Shown piece by piece: positions 8,027-15,706 of a stretch of DNA of 44,903 bases. The translations under genes were made by a program, and so were the position numbers. The notes under the pieces are model-generated. The model was not told where the DNA came from. It saw nothing but the letters and a program-made list of their open reading frames with translations, and searched no databases. Within the stretch, counting starts at the first letter, position 1. Every line of letters starts with the position of its first letter. This stretch comes from Planctomycetota bacterium (GTDB taxonomy: Bacteria > Planctomycetota > Planctomycetia > Pirellulales > Pirellulaceae), in contig VGZA01000049.1 in NCBI GenBank assembly GCA_016872775.1, positions 1-44,903 of the forward strand, written 5' to 3'.

Positions 8027-8974
8027 ATGAAACGCATTGCCGCACAACTGCTGTATCGCCCCGATCGCTCCGAACTGCGCTTCCTTCCCGAGGGGCCGTA
8101 CGATTGCGGGGATGGACGTGTTTCCTGGGTGTCGATCCAGCATGGTGCCGACGCCTCGACCGGATCGCTGAATATTTTTGACATGCATCGTGGACAGAAC
8201 CAGAACTATCCGCTCGCCGGCCGCCCGGGTTTCGCTTTTCCCACGCGTCATCCGCGTGAATTCGTGGTTGGGTTGGAGCGGAACGTGGTACGGCTGAATA
8301 TCGACTCGGGTGAAAACCGAACGATCTGCGGGCCGGTCGATCAGCATACCTCCGGGACCATTATCAACGACGGTGTTTTGTTTGAGGACGGTTTGATTTT
8401 TGGCTGCAAGGATCTGCGTTTTGAAGAAAGAAAGGCCGGCCTTTACTTCTGGCGCGCCGTCGACCGTCGGCTGTTTAAGCTGCGAACCGACCAGATCTGC
8501 TCCAACGGGAAGAAAATCGTCCAGCGCGACGGCCACGCGATCCTGCTCGATATCGACTCCCCTACCAAGACAATTGTGCGCTATGCCTTCGACAGCGAAC
8601 AGGGGCAGCTCGGTAAACAGGAATTGGTGATCGACCTGAGGTCCGGGGACGGATTCCCCGATGGGATGATCGTAACGCCCGACCAGCGCAGTCTGATCGT
8701 TTCCCTCTATAATCCACTCGATCCGCCGGCCGGCGAAACCCGGCAGTATTGCATCGACACCGGCGAGTTAGAGACGGTTTGGACTACGGAGGCCGCTCCG
8801 CGTGCGACTTGTCCCCAATTCGTCGAATGGCAAGGGAAAACTCGACTGTTGATCACCACGGCGGTCGAGCATATGACGGATGAACAGTTGGCGCGTCAGA
8901 TGAATTCCGGCTCCCTGTTCCTGGCCGACACCGATTGGACCACCCCGATCGTTCCACGCGTTTTTTCAGAGTGA
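8027..8974 (+). CDS. SMP-30/gluconolactonase-like beta-propeller protein
   Basis: 315 residues. The six-bladed SMP-30/regucalcin/gluconolactonase fold is indicated by FLPEGPYDCGDGRVSWVSI, with the first metal-ligand Glu at 22. Further on are ICSNGKKIVQRDGHAILLDI (Asn ligand) and DGFPDGMIVTPDQRSLIVS (Asp ligand). The family hydrolyses sugar lactones using a divalent metal. There is no signal peptide, so it is probably cytoplasmic. The start ATG at 8027 follows GAAGGA. The frame extends upstream, but that part overlaps the divergent isomerase gene. A -10-like TACAAT sits at 8003-8008 without a convincing -35. The neighbouring isomerase suggests a small sugar-oxidation locus. Confidence 0.88.
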   Translation: MKRIAAQLLYRPDRSELRFLPEGPYDCGDGRVSWVSIQHGADASTGSLNIFDMHRGQNQNYPLAGRPGFAFPTRHPREFVVGLERNVVRLNIDSGENRTICGPVDQHTSGTIINDGVLFEDGLIFGCKDLRFEERKAGLYFWRAVDRRLFKLRTDQICSNGKKIVQRDGHAILLDIDSPTKTIVRYAFDSEQGQLGKQELVIDLRSGDGFPDGMIVTPDQRSLIVSLYNPLDPPAGETRQYCIDTGELETVWTTEAAPRATCPQFVEWQGKTRLLITTAVEHMTDEQLARQMNSGSLFLADTDWTTPIVPRVFSE

Positions 8975-9079
8975 AGCGGTCGACGGAATTCGGCGGCCTG
9001 CGCCGAGCCATTCGGCCTTTGTGCTGCCGCGCAAACTCCGGGCTTGTGTGCGAGACAGGCTCCCCGCTATTCTGCCAGG

Positions 9080-9406
9080 ATGCTCAACTGGCATCGAGTC
9101 TGTAACGTTGGCGACTGTCCGGAGGGTGCGTCGCGCGAATTTGTGGTGGGCGACCGAATCGTCGCGCTGTTCCACGTTGACGACGCTTTTTTCGCGTTGG
9201 ACGGCGTCTGCCCGCACCAAGGTGGACCGCTCGGTAAGGGGCAGTTGTGCGGACATACGTTGACCTGTCCCTGGCACGGATGGCAATTCGACGTCCGCAC
9301 CGGCCAGCACCTGACCAATCGGGCGGTTCGCCATGACGGTTTCGAGCTGCGCGTCGCGGACGACGAAATATGGGTCGGAATTCCGACCGAGGAGCGAGGA
9401 ACTTGA
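9080..9406 (+). CDS. Rieske [2Fe-2S] ferredoxin-like protein
   Basis: 108 residues, a stand-alone Rieske domain. The cluster ligands are in CPHQGGPLGKGQLCGHTLTC-PWHGW: Cys44-x-His46 and Cys63-x2-His66, the spacing seen in NirD and biphenyl dioxygenase-type ferredoxins. An additional Cys at 57 lies between the two ligand pairs. There is no signal peptide or membrane anchor, so it is a soluble electron carrier. The partner oxidoreductase is not in the window. The ATG at 9080 has only a weak CAGG before it. The stop codon overlaps the TTG start of the next gene (TTGA), so the two are probably translationally coupled. Confidence 0.92.
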   Translation: MLNWHRVCNVGDCPEGASREFVVGDRIVALFHVDDAFFALDGVCPHQGGPLGKGQLCGHTLTCPWHGWQFDVRTGQHLTNRAVRHDGFELRVADDEIWVGIPTEERGT

Positions 9407-10398
9407 TCTCCTACCGGACTTACCGCAACGCCGATCCGCCGGCAATTTTCCGAATCTGGAAATCGCAACGGGACGTGCCGGGGTTGATGACTCCCGTTTC
9501 GTTGCAGACAATCGATCGGCTCATCCTCTCCAAACCCTATTTTGATCCCGCCGGGTTCTGGCTGGCGCTCGACGACGGTTGGCCGATTGCGTTTGGCCAC
9601 GCGGCACTGGCCCAGACCGCCAGTGCCGAGCCGGGCGGTTCGGTAAGCATGCTGCAGTGTGTCGCACAACCGCCCCAAAAGCCGGCGAACCCCGATCATG
9701 CGGCCCCTGATCGTGCAGTTCAAGAGCATGTCGACTGCGACATCGTGGTGGCGGAACTGATCGCGCGCTGCGAATCGTACCTGCGCGATCGCGGTTGCCG
9801 CGTGGTTTCCGCGGGCCCGCAAGCCCCCGTCGACCCTTACTATTACGGCCTGTACAGTGGTACGACACCCGGAATTCCGATCTCGGATCGGCAGCGGATC
9901 AGCTGTTTCGAGCGGCGCGGGTTCCAGGAAACCGCGCGCTACCAGACGCGTCAATGCGAGTTGAGCGCTTTTCGGGCTCCGGTCGACCGCCGACAAATGC
10001 AACTGAAACGCGAATTGCCGGTGACGATTGAGTACGATTGGCCTGCCAGTGACTCTTTGGATGCCTGTACGCGAGGGGCACTCGACCGGGTCCGCTTCCG
10101 CACGGCTGCCCGTACCGGTGAGCCGGAAGCCCAGTTGATCCTGTTCGACCTGAACGCGCTCTCGGGGCTCTTCTCACCACGTGTCTATGCCGTTGAGAAT
10201 CTCCACGCCACGCCCGAACAATGGAGTTCGGGGTTAGTCATTTACCTGATCGCCGAGGCCGTGAGACAGTTACAGACCTACGGTGTTTCCAGTGTAGTCG
10301 CCCACTGTAAGAGCGATGCCCAATCCGAACAACAGCTCTGGGACCGACTGATGTTCCTCCCCGTCGACGAATCGCTGGTACTGCAAAAGCCACTCTGA
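9403..10398 (+). CDS. GNAT-family N-acetyltransferase-like protein
   Basis: 331 residues. The N-terminal half looks like a GNAT domain: SYRTYRNADPPAIFRIW at the start, GFWLALDDGWPIAFGHAAL in the middle, and an FERRGFQETARY tail. The C-terminal half (GLVIYLIAEAVRQLQTYGVSSVVAHC) may be a second, degenerate GNAT domain. The segment 75-120 is variable. I favour the TTG at 9403: GCGAGG lies just upstream and the TTGA overlap with the Rieske stop is typical of coupled genes. An ATG at 9370 is possible but would overlap the Rieske gene by 37 bases. Substrate unknown. The gene ends ten bases before a strong hairpin terminator. Confidence 0.68.
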   Translation: MISYRTYRNADPPAIFRIWKSQRDVPGLMTPVSLQTIDRLILSKPYFDPAGFWLALDDGWPIAFGHAALAQTASAEPGGSVSMLQCVAQPPQKPANPDHAAPDRAVQEHVDCDIVVAELIARCESYLRDRGCRVVSAGPQAPVDPYYYGLYSGTTPGIPISDRQRISCFERRGFQETARYQTRQCELSAFRAPVDRRQMQLKRELPVTIEYDWPASDSLDACTRGALDRVRFRTAARTGEPEAQLILFDLNALSGLFSPRVYAVENLHATPEQWSSGLVIYLIAEAVRQLQTYGVSSVVAHCKSDAQSEQQLWDRLMFLPVDESLVLQKPL

Positions 10399-10407
10399 AA
10401 ACGACAA

Positions 10408-10435
10408 CGCCCGGGAGTGTTTCTTCTCCCGGGCG
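10408..10435. terminator. Strong bidirectional terminator hairpin
   Basis: A perfect 10-bp stem, CGCCCGGGAG (10408-10417) with CTCCCGGGCG (10426-10435), and an 8-base loop. It lies between the convergent GNAT and porin genes. On the minus strand it is followed by TTGTCGTTTT, and on the plus strand by TCGCTT. It probably ends transcription from both sides. Confidence 0.7.
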
Positions 10436-10477
10436 TCGCTTCACTGGAGTTTGATTGCATCGTGGCCGCTTGGCCGG

Positions 10478-11875
10478 TTAGTAGGTCCAGACCAGATCAA
10501 ACACGCCGACCTGCTGGTGCAACTTCTGGCCATCGTCAAACGGCAATTGGTTGTTGACCCGCTCGCCTTGGTACCAGTCGGCGACCAGAGCGGCTCGCGT
10601 ATACAGATTCGGCGTGAAAAAGTACTTCGGTCCGAACGTTACGCGATAGAAGCTGCCGTCGAATCCAGGACCGCGAGCATAACCGCGACCGTTTGGGGAG
10701 GCACCGGAAGGCAGCACCGTGCCGACGCGGAACCCGCCCTGGTCGCGGAACCACTCGCCGTTCAGACCCCATTGCAGTCGGCAGGTCTGATTCCAGTACA
10801 GGTAGCTGTTCAGACCATACCAACGGGCCAGCCCGCCGTTGGGGAGCGCGTCGCCTTGGACGCCATAGTCACTTTGCAGGACGCCGGTCACATTCTCCGA
10901 GAACTTGCGGGTGTAGACCAGAGTCTGGAAATAGCGCGTCGAGAAGCCGGCGTTCTGTCCGCTCAAGTTCGGCTCGCGACCAAACAAGCCGACCCAGGCC
11001 AGCGTGTCGCCGTTATCGCGGGTCAGCGTTGCGGTGCTCAGGTAGGAGAGGTTGGGATTACCATTGTCAAAATTGTCCCAGCCCCGGACAAACCCGTTGG
11101 CCCAGGAGAAGCGATCGCTGAACTTGTAGTTCGCCAAGACTCCCGTATGCGTAAACGGCTCGCCGTACTGGTACGTATAGGGAAGGATAGGGAAAAAATT
11201 GTTCGCCGTTCCTACCGTGTAGTATCCGACCGGCGAAGCAAAGTGACCGATCTTGACGGTCAAGTCATTCCGGGCGATTTCAACGTACGCCTGGGGCAGT
11301 GCCAGACCGTAAAACTGATGGCTGTTCCAATCGGTTTCCAGACCGATCGCCGTATCCCAGCGATAGTTGGTTCCGTACAGCGTGTCGACCCGCCAGCCAT
11401 AATCCCAACCGCAGCCCTCGGTGTTTGCCGCGCGGCCGGCGAAGAAATAGACTTCGTTCAGCTGGTATTCGTTCGATCGGTCGGTCCAGGTCAACGGTCC
11501 ATTGAACTTGTCGGCCGGACGATATGGGTTCCAGGTGTAACTCTGGGCAACCCAGCCGCCCGCGGTGATATTCCTTTCCTGCAACATGCAGCCGTCGAAC
11601 CATTTGCACGGTTCTCCGAGGTCGGCCAGCGGTTGGCAGCAAGGACCGCAGTCACAGCAGTCGTCGCCGCCGCCGCAGTCGTCGTCGGCGAGCATCGTCG
11701 AATACGATGTCAGTTGGCCCGAAGTTGTTCCGTTCGTGTCGTCACTGAAGTGATAGGCATTCGCGGACGAGTCGTTCGTCGCGGTCGCGTAGTAATTGGG
11801 TTCGTCGGCAACCATGCCGCGTCCCCACAACAACAGGGACAACGCGGCCGAGAGTGACAATTTCGAGAGTTTCAT
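10478..11875 (-). CDS. Outer-membrane beta-barrel porin (BBP2-like) with N-terminal Cys cluster
   Basis: 465 residues. A signal peptide (about 1-23, MKLSKLSLSAALSLLLWGRG) is followed by a soluble linker. The rest is rich in amphipathic aromatic strands, for example YVEIARNDLTVKIGHFASP, YFQTLVYTRKFSENVTGVL and TFGPKYFFTPNLYTRAALV, ending in VFDLVWTY with a terminal aromatic. The pattern WTDRSNEYQLNEVYFFAGR and GHFASPVGYYTVG is typical of planctomycetal BBP2-like porins. An unusual feature is eight cysteines at residues 67-96, including DDCCDCGPCC. The start ATG at 11875 follows AGGAG at good spacing. It stands alone, with the terminator at 10408-10435 downstream. Function is likely passive solute passage across the outer membrane. 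Confidence 0.85.
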   Translation of the reverse strand: MKLSKLSLSAALSLLLWGRGMVADEPNYYATATNDSSANAYHFSDDTNGTTSGQLTSYSTMLADDDCGGGDDCCDCGPCCQPLADLGEPCKWFDGCMLQERNITAGGWVAQSYTWNPYRPADKFNGPLTWTDRSNEYQLNEVYFFAGRAANTEGCGWDYGWRVDTLYGTNYRWDTAIGLETDWNSHQFYGLALPQAYVEIARNDLTVKIGHFASPVGYYTVGTANNFFPILPYTYQYGEPFTHTGVLANYKFSDRFSWANGFVRGWDNFDNGNPNLSYLSTATLTRDNGDTLAWVGLFGREPNLSGQNAGFSTRYFQTLVYTRKFSENVTGVLQSDYGVQGDALPNGGLARWYGLNSYLYWNQTCRLQWGLNGEWFRDQGGFRVGTVLPSGASPNGRGYARGPGFDGSFYRVTFGPKYFFTPNLYTRAALVADWYQGERVNNQLPFDDGQKLHQQVGVFDLVWTY

Positions 11876-12008
11876 GGCATTGTGCTCCTAGGATTTCCGT
11901 GGAAGGAAGGTGGCGCCGAGCGTCCGCCGTTCGCGTGATTGGGTCGTCTAAACCGGCACAATCCACCATAGCCATATCCGTCTGGCCAAGGGTTTTATCG
12001 TCTGAGGC

Positions 12009-12037
12009 AATTTATTCCATACACTTTAAACAATGAA
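12009..12037 (-). promoter_or_regulatory. Possible promoter of the porin gene
   Basis: On the minus strand, TTCATT (12037-12032), a 17-bp spacer, and TAAATT (12014-12009), within an AT-rich patch (about 11985-12090) that stands out from the GC-rich surroundings. The -35 is weak. The leader would be about 125 bases. Confidence 0.35.
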
Positions 12038-12087
12038 AAAATGAGGCACGATGGAACTAGGGAGATTGGTTTTGATAAACTATTCCA

Positions 12088-12121
12088 CCTGGGAAACCTC
12101 GTCGACGATCGATTTCCCAGG
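12088..12121. repeat. Perfect 9-bp inverted repeat in the porin/GNAT spacer
   Basis: CCTGGGAAA (12088-12096) and TTTCCCAGG (12113-12121) are separated by 16 bases that include the palindrome CGTCGACG. It could be an operator or a hairpin in the divergent 389-bp spacer. Apart from this, the possible porin promoter and the direct repeat at 12237-12266, I see nothing in the spacer. Confidence 0.5.
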
Positions 12122-12236
12122 GATGGAACTCGCCGCCTGAACCAGGACCGCGACCGGCCGGCTTTTTGTCCCAACGATGCTGACCGTTCCTAGTTTTCCT
12201 CGTAATCGCTTCGACAGGCATCACTTACACCAGAGA

Positions 12237-12266
12237 TGGCACACGATTACCCAGGTGGCACACGAT
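12237..12266. repeat. 11-bp direct repeat across the GNAT start codon
   Basis: TGGCACACGAT occurs at 12237-12247 and again at 12256-12266, 19 bp apart. The second copy overlaps the ATG of the GNAT gene. It may be a binding site or a small duplication. Confidence 0.4.
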
Positions 12267-12891
12267 GCGTCCAGGTTCCCGATACCGCCCCGCCTCCGAA
12301 TCGCCCCGTCAGCACGAAACCCTCCAGGCGGGTGGAGCGACCTTTCGCCTGCGGCCTTTTCAGTCCGAGGACGCGACGGCAGTCATTCGCTTGATCGACT
12401 CGGTCTACCAGGAGTACGGCGACCGTATCTGCCTCGAAAATGCCGATCGTGATCTGTTGGAAATTGATCGAGCGTATGTCCAGGCGGGCGGTAGTTTTTT
12501 CGTGCTGGCGGACGACCAGGAACTGTTCGGTTGTCATGCGGTGTTGCCTTGGATGCAACGTCCGAACGGCTGCACTTTCCGGCGACTGTATTTGCATTCC
12601 AGCCGACGCGGGCAGGGATGGGGTCGGATCTTGATGCGACGGGCGATCGATTGGGCTCTAGCCGCCGGCTACGAGCAGGTCGAGTTCTGGTCGGATACTC
12701 GGTTCACGACGGCGCACAAGTTCTTTGAGAAGATCGGATTTCAACGGCAGGAAGCGATCCGTCCGATGGATGACGGCTGGGTGCGATATCACGAATATCT
12801 TTTCCGAGGTGAACTGGGCACGCTTCACGTTGCCGGGGATCGAGCTGTCGGTACGGACGGTACAGCGCGAAGTCGGCAGCGGCCCGGGTAG
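12265..12891 (+). CDS. GNAT-family N-acetyltransferase
   Basis: 208 residues. A clear GNAT domain: FRLRPFQSEDATAVIRLIDSVY at the start, then GGSFFVLADDQELFGCHAVLPW, and the acetyl-CoA loop region LYLHSSRRGQGWGRILMRRAIDWA (R/Q-G-x-G-x pattern RGQGWG). It ends WSDTRFTTAHKFFEKIGFQR, the usual last strand. The acceptor is unknown. The last 25 residues are low-complexity and may be a non-conserved tail. The start ATG at 12265 has AGGTGG seven bases upstream; the frame offers no better start. It converges on kinase 1 with a 24-bp gap. Confidence 0.9.
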   Translation: MRPGSRYRPASESPRQHETLQAGGATFRLRPFQSEDATAVIRLIDSVYQEYGDRICLENADRDLLEIDRAYVQAGGSFFVLADDQELFGCHAVLPWMQRPNGCTFRRLYLHSSRRGQGWGRILMRRAIDWALAAGYEQVEFWSDTRFTTAHKFFEKIGFQRQEAIRPMDDGWVRYHEYLFRGELGTLHVAGDRAVGTDGTARSRQRPG

Positions 12892-12915
12892 CATCCAGCG
12901 CTGCGGTTCGTGGAG

Positions 12916-14736
12916 TTACGGTCCCGTCTCCGCGGCATCTTGAGTGGGCGGAGGTGGTGCATCGAGTAACCGGCGTGCTTCGCCGACAATTTCCTGGGCC
13001 CAGGGCTTCGCGGAGTACAGGGTGATCAGGGCCTGACATGCTCGTCGGGCCTCCTCCGGTTCGGTTGCAAATTGATCGCGAACTCGTGCCAGGCGGTGTC
13101 GGAGCATTGCCGCGTGCGACTCCGACTGGGTTTTTTGCAAGGACTCCAGTCGCGCGATCTCCGATTCGACCAGATCGAGCGTCTTACGCGCGGCGGAATC
13201 TTCGAGGGACGGATCCTCGGCAAAGAGTATGGAAATCGCACGCAGTTTTTCCAGGGCGCGATCGGGATCGCTGGCGATCAGCTGGCTGGCTTCCAGGTAG
13301 GCGCGATCGAGCGGGGAGAGTTGAGCGTCATCGCGCATGCGGCGAGTCGGACGTTCGAATCGTCGCGCTCTCCGATCGGCTTCGATCTCGTTCCGGTACA
13401 CCTGAATTTCGGTTGCACGACCGTCATCGCCGTAGCGCTTCAGGAATTCGGCGATCTGGTTTTCCACATCTTTCAATTGTTGTGCGTCGCCTGCTGCGGC
13501 CGCGGCCCGAATCTGGCGGTAGAGTCCGTCGGCCGAGGGAGGACGTGTGGCGAACCAGACGCCGACCGCAACGGCCAGAAACAGGACGGCGATCGCCGTC
13601 AATTTCAGCCATTCCGGGAACCCGCCCCCCGCGCCCTCCTGCTGGTAGACCTCCCGCCTCAACTCCGCTTCGGAGATGGTCGTGAAGCGCGACAGGGAAC
13701 TAGCGCCGCTGCTCGATGTTGAACCCGCGGCGATCACGCGCGTTTGCGACGGGCGTGGGACGCCACGGGCAGCGATTAGCGTCGCGTCGGTTCCAGGAAC
13801 GGGGCTCGCGACGCTGTCGCCTGTGTCCGGCACGGCTCGGGTCGCACCGAGGTCGCGCGTCACGTGACTCTTTGCGTCACCGGCAAGTTGATAGTCGCCA
13901 TCGCCGGTCATGACCGGATCGAGCTGGATCTCGATCGACTTCAATCGGTTGGCGACCACCAGCGCCGTGGGCGGCCGCTGCTGGGGATCTTTGTTCAATA
14001 GTTCGGATATCAGCTCCTCGAGGGCAGGCGGAACGTCGGGCGCCAGCCGTCGCACGGGTACGGGGGCGTCAAAGTTCAGGCTGTGGACGACCTGCGCGAT
14101 CGACTTGCCGGTGAAAGGGGGACGGCGCGCGAGCAGGGCATAAAGCACACTGCCCAGGCTGTAGAGATCGCAGCGATGGGAAACCGCGCGCCCCTCGGCC
14201 TGCTCGGGAGCCATATAATCGGCCGTGCCGACGACGGCGCCGTCCGCGGTCAAATGGGACGCGCCGAACAGCTTGGCGATGCCGAAATCGGCCAGCTTGA
14301 TGCGGTCGTCGTCGGTCAGCAGCAGGTTGGCCGGCTTGAGATCGCGGTGAATCACGCCGCTGTCGTGCGCGTGCTTGAGGGCGGCGCAGGCCTGCTGGCC
14401 ATACCGAGCGACTTCGCGCCAGGAAAAGACGCGTCCGGCGCGAAGTTCTTCCTGAAGGCTGCGCCCCGAGACCATCTCCATGGCGTAAAACAGATGCCCG
14501 TCATGCTCCCCATAGCCATAGAGCTGCACGATATGGGCATGCTTTAACTTTTTCAGTGTCTCGATCTCGACGTCGAAACGGACGCGGTAGTTGCCTCGTT
14601 CGCTCATTAATTGCGACAGGACTTTGAGCGCGGCGGGTTGCCCGGTCTGCTCGTGCACCACGGCGTAAACCGTCCCCATGCCACCCTGTCCGAGCTGCTT
14701 CTCGATTTTGTAGGGACCAAGTCGTTCCAGTGACAT
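12916..14736 (-). CDS. Membrane Ser/Thr protein kinase (Pkn/Hanks type), kinase 1
   Basis: 606 residues. The cytoplasmic N-terminal kinase domain (about 9-270) has all catalytic elements: GQGGMG (16-21), Lys38 in AALKVL, HRDLKPAN (130-137), ADFG (149-152) and APE (176-178). A Ser/Thr-rich juxtamembrane stretch (300-355) could be autophosphorylated. One membrane helix lies at about 377-396. The extracytoplasmic C-terminus (400-606) is predicted alpha-helical, with TPR-like or coiled-coil character. The ATG at 14736 has GAGG seven bases upstream; a GTG one codon earlier is less well placed. The start is 9 bases after the EamA transporter stop, so the two form an operon. The role is probably signal transduction across the membrane; the signal is unknown. 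Confidence 0.95.
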   Translation of the reverse strand: MSLERLGPYKIEKQLGQGGMGTVYAVVHEQTGQPAALKVLSQLMSERGNYRVRFDVEIETLKKLKHAHIVQLYGYGEHDGHLFYAMEMVSGRSLQEELRAGRVFSWREVARYGQQACAALKHAHDSGVIHRDLKPANLLLTDDDRIKLADFGIAKLFGASHLTADGAVVGTADYMAPEQAEGRAVSHRCDLYSLGSVLYALLARRPPFTGKSIAQVVHSLNFDAPVPVRRLAPDVPPALEELISELLNKDPQQRPPTALVVANRLKSIEIQLDPVMTGDGDYQLAGDAKSHVTRDLGATRAVPDTGDSVASPVPGTDATLIAARGVPRPSQTRVIAAGSTSSSGASSLSRFTTISEAELRREVYQQEGAGGGFPEWLKLTAIAVLFLAVAVGVWFATRPPSADGLYRQIRAAAAAGDAQQLKDVENQIAEFLKRYGDDGRATEIQVYRNEIEADRRARRFERPTRRMRDDAQLSPLDRAYLEASQLIASDPDRALEKLRAISILFAEDPSLEDSAARKTLDLVESEIARLESLQKTQSESHAAMLRHRLARVRDQFATEPEEARRACQALITLYSAKPWAQEIVGEARRLLDAPPPPTQDAAETGP

Positions 14737-14745
14737 CACCGTTCC

Positions 14746-15642
14746 TCAGTCGGAGGTCCGCGGCACCATCGAGCGACGCCGTTGTCGCCGATCTTCCCAT
14801 TGTACCAGCGCCACCATCGCGACGACGATGAGCAGCGCGATCAACTGCAGTCCAGTGACCCGCTCCATGTCCCACCAGGCGATCAAGACCGCGCCCACCG
14901 GCACCAGATTATTTGCCATGCTGGCGAACAGCGGACCGCGCTCCTGGATCATGCGGTTAAAAAAAACCTGGGCCAACCCGGTTCCGACGATTCCCAGCAG
15001 GGCGACACAGAGACTCGCCTGCAGCCAGCTCCCGTTCGTGTCCGACGGTGCAGGCGGCGATCGCAGCCACGTGGGCGCGAGCATCAGGCCCGCGCCGGAG
15101 AGGCAGCATGCGGTAAGTTCCAGGGCGGGAATCGAGCAGAGCCAGCGGCGGACGACGACATTGGCGGTCGCATACCCGATGGGGACCGAAGTCACCAGCA
15201 GCAGGTCGACGGCCGCAACATCCAGGCGCAGGCGATCGAATAGCAGCATCGCCAGCGCGGCCAGTGCGCCGAGCACGCCGAGAATTTGCAGGCGGGTTGG
15301 CAGGCTGTCGAGGATCGGAATGGAGATCACCAGCGTTACCAGCGGGACCAGGCCGACGCTCATCCCGAGCAGTCCACTGCCGACGCGCCCCACCAGATAG
15401 GGCTGGATCGCGAACGGCCAGGCCGAGCCCAAAACGATCACCAGCAGAACGGGAGCAAGGTTCCGCCGGTCGACGGTCCATCGGCCCGATTGCCACCACC
15501 AGGCGGTGAGTACCACGGCCGCGCCCAACACAACGCGCCAGGCGGCGACGCTCAGCGGCTCAAAAACTAGGACCGCCTTTTTCATCAGGACAAAGCTCGT
15601 ACTCCAGATAAGTACGCAGGCGATGAAATGGAAATAGGCCAT
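14746..15642 (-). CDS. EamA/DMT-family transporter
   Basis: 298 residues with ten hydrophobic segments in two five-helix EamA repeats. The N-terminal MAYFHFIACVLIWSTSFVLMK carries the W-(G/S)-x-x-F signature of drug/metabolite exporters, and the second repeat contains LGIVGTGLAQVFFNRMIQE. It acts in the inner membrane and may export metabolites or amino acids; the substrate is unknown. The C-terminus is basic (EDRRQRRRS), fitting a cytoplasmic end. It is the first gene of a two-gene operon with kinase 1 and is divergent from the oxidoreductase gene at 15707. Confidence 0.92.
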   Translation of the reverse strand: MAYFHFIACVLIWSTSFVLMKKAVLVFEPLSVAAWRVVLGAAVVLTAWWWQSGRWTVDRRNLAPVLLVIVLGSAWPFAIQPYLVGRVGSGLLGMSVGLVPLVTLVISIPILDSLPTRLQILGVLGALAALAMLLFDRLRLDVAAVDLLLVTSVPIGYATANVVVRRWLCSIPALELTACCLSGAGLMLAPTWLRSPPAPSDTNGSWLQASLCVALLGIVGTGLAQVFFNRMIQERGPLFASMANNLVPVGAVLIAWWDMERVTGLQLIALLIVVAMVALVQWEDRRQRRRSMVPRTSD

Positions 15643-15650
15643 GCGGATCC

Positions 15651-15678
15651 TTTGCGCGGGACCCGTTCATCATATAAT
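15651..15678 (+). promoter_or_regulatory. Putative promoter of the Gfo/Idh/MocA gene
   Basis: TTTGCG (15651-15656), a 16-bp spacer, and a consensus TATAAT (15673-15678). Transcription would begin near 15685, leaving a short leader with GGAGG. It starts 9 bp upstream of the divergent EamA start codon. Confidence 0.55.
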
Positions 15679-15706
15679 GCCGGCCAACAATTGACGATGG
15701 AGGCTG

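Noticed and set aside
7015-8181. 388-codon plus-strand frame opposite the isomerase gene
   Set aside because: It is the antisense shadow of the isomerase and of its divergent spacer; the isomerase motifs are clear.
10451-11857. 468-codon plus-strand frame opposite the porin
   Set aside because: Antisense shadow of a GC-rich gene. The porin has signal peptide, Shine-Dalgarno and barrel pattern.
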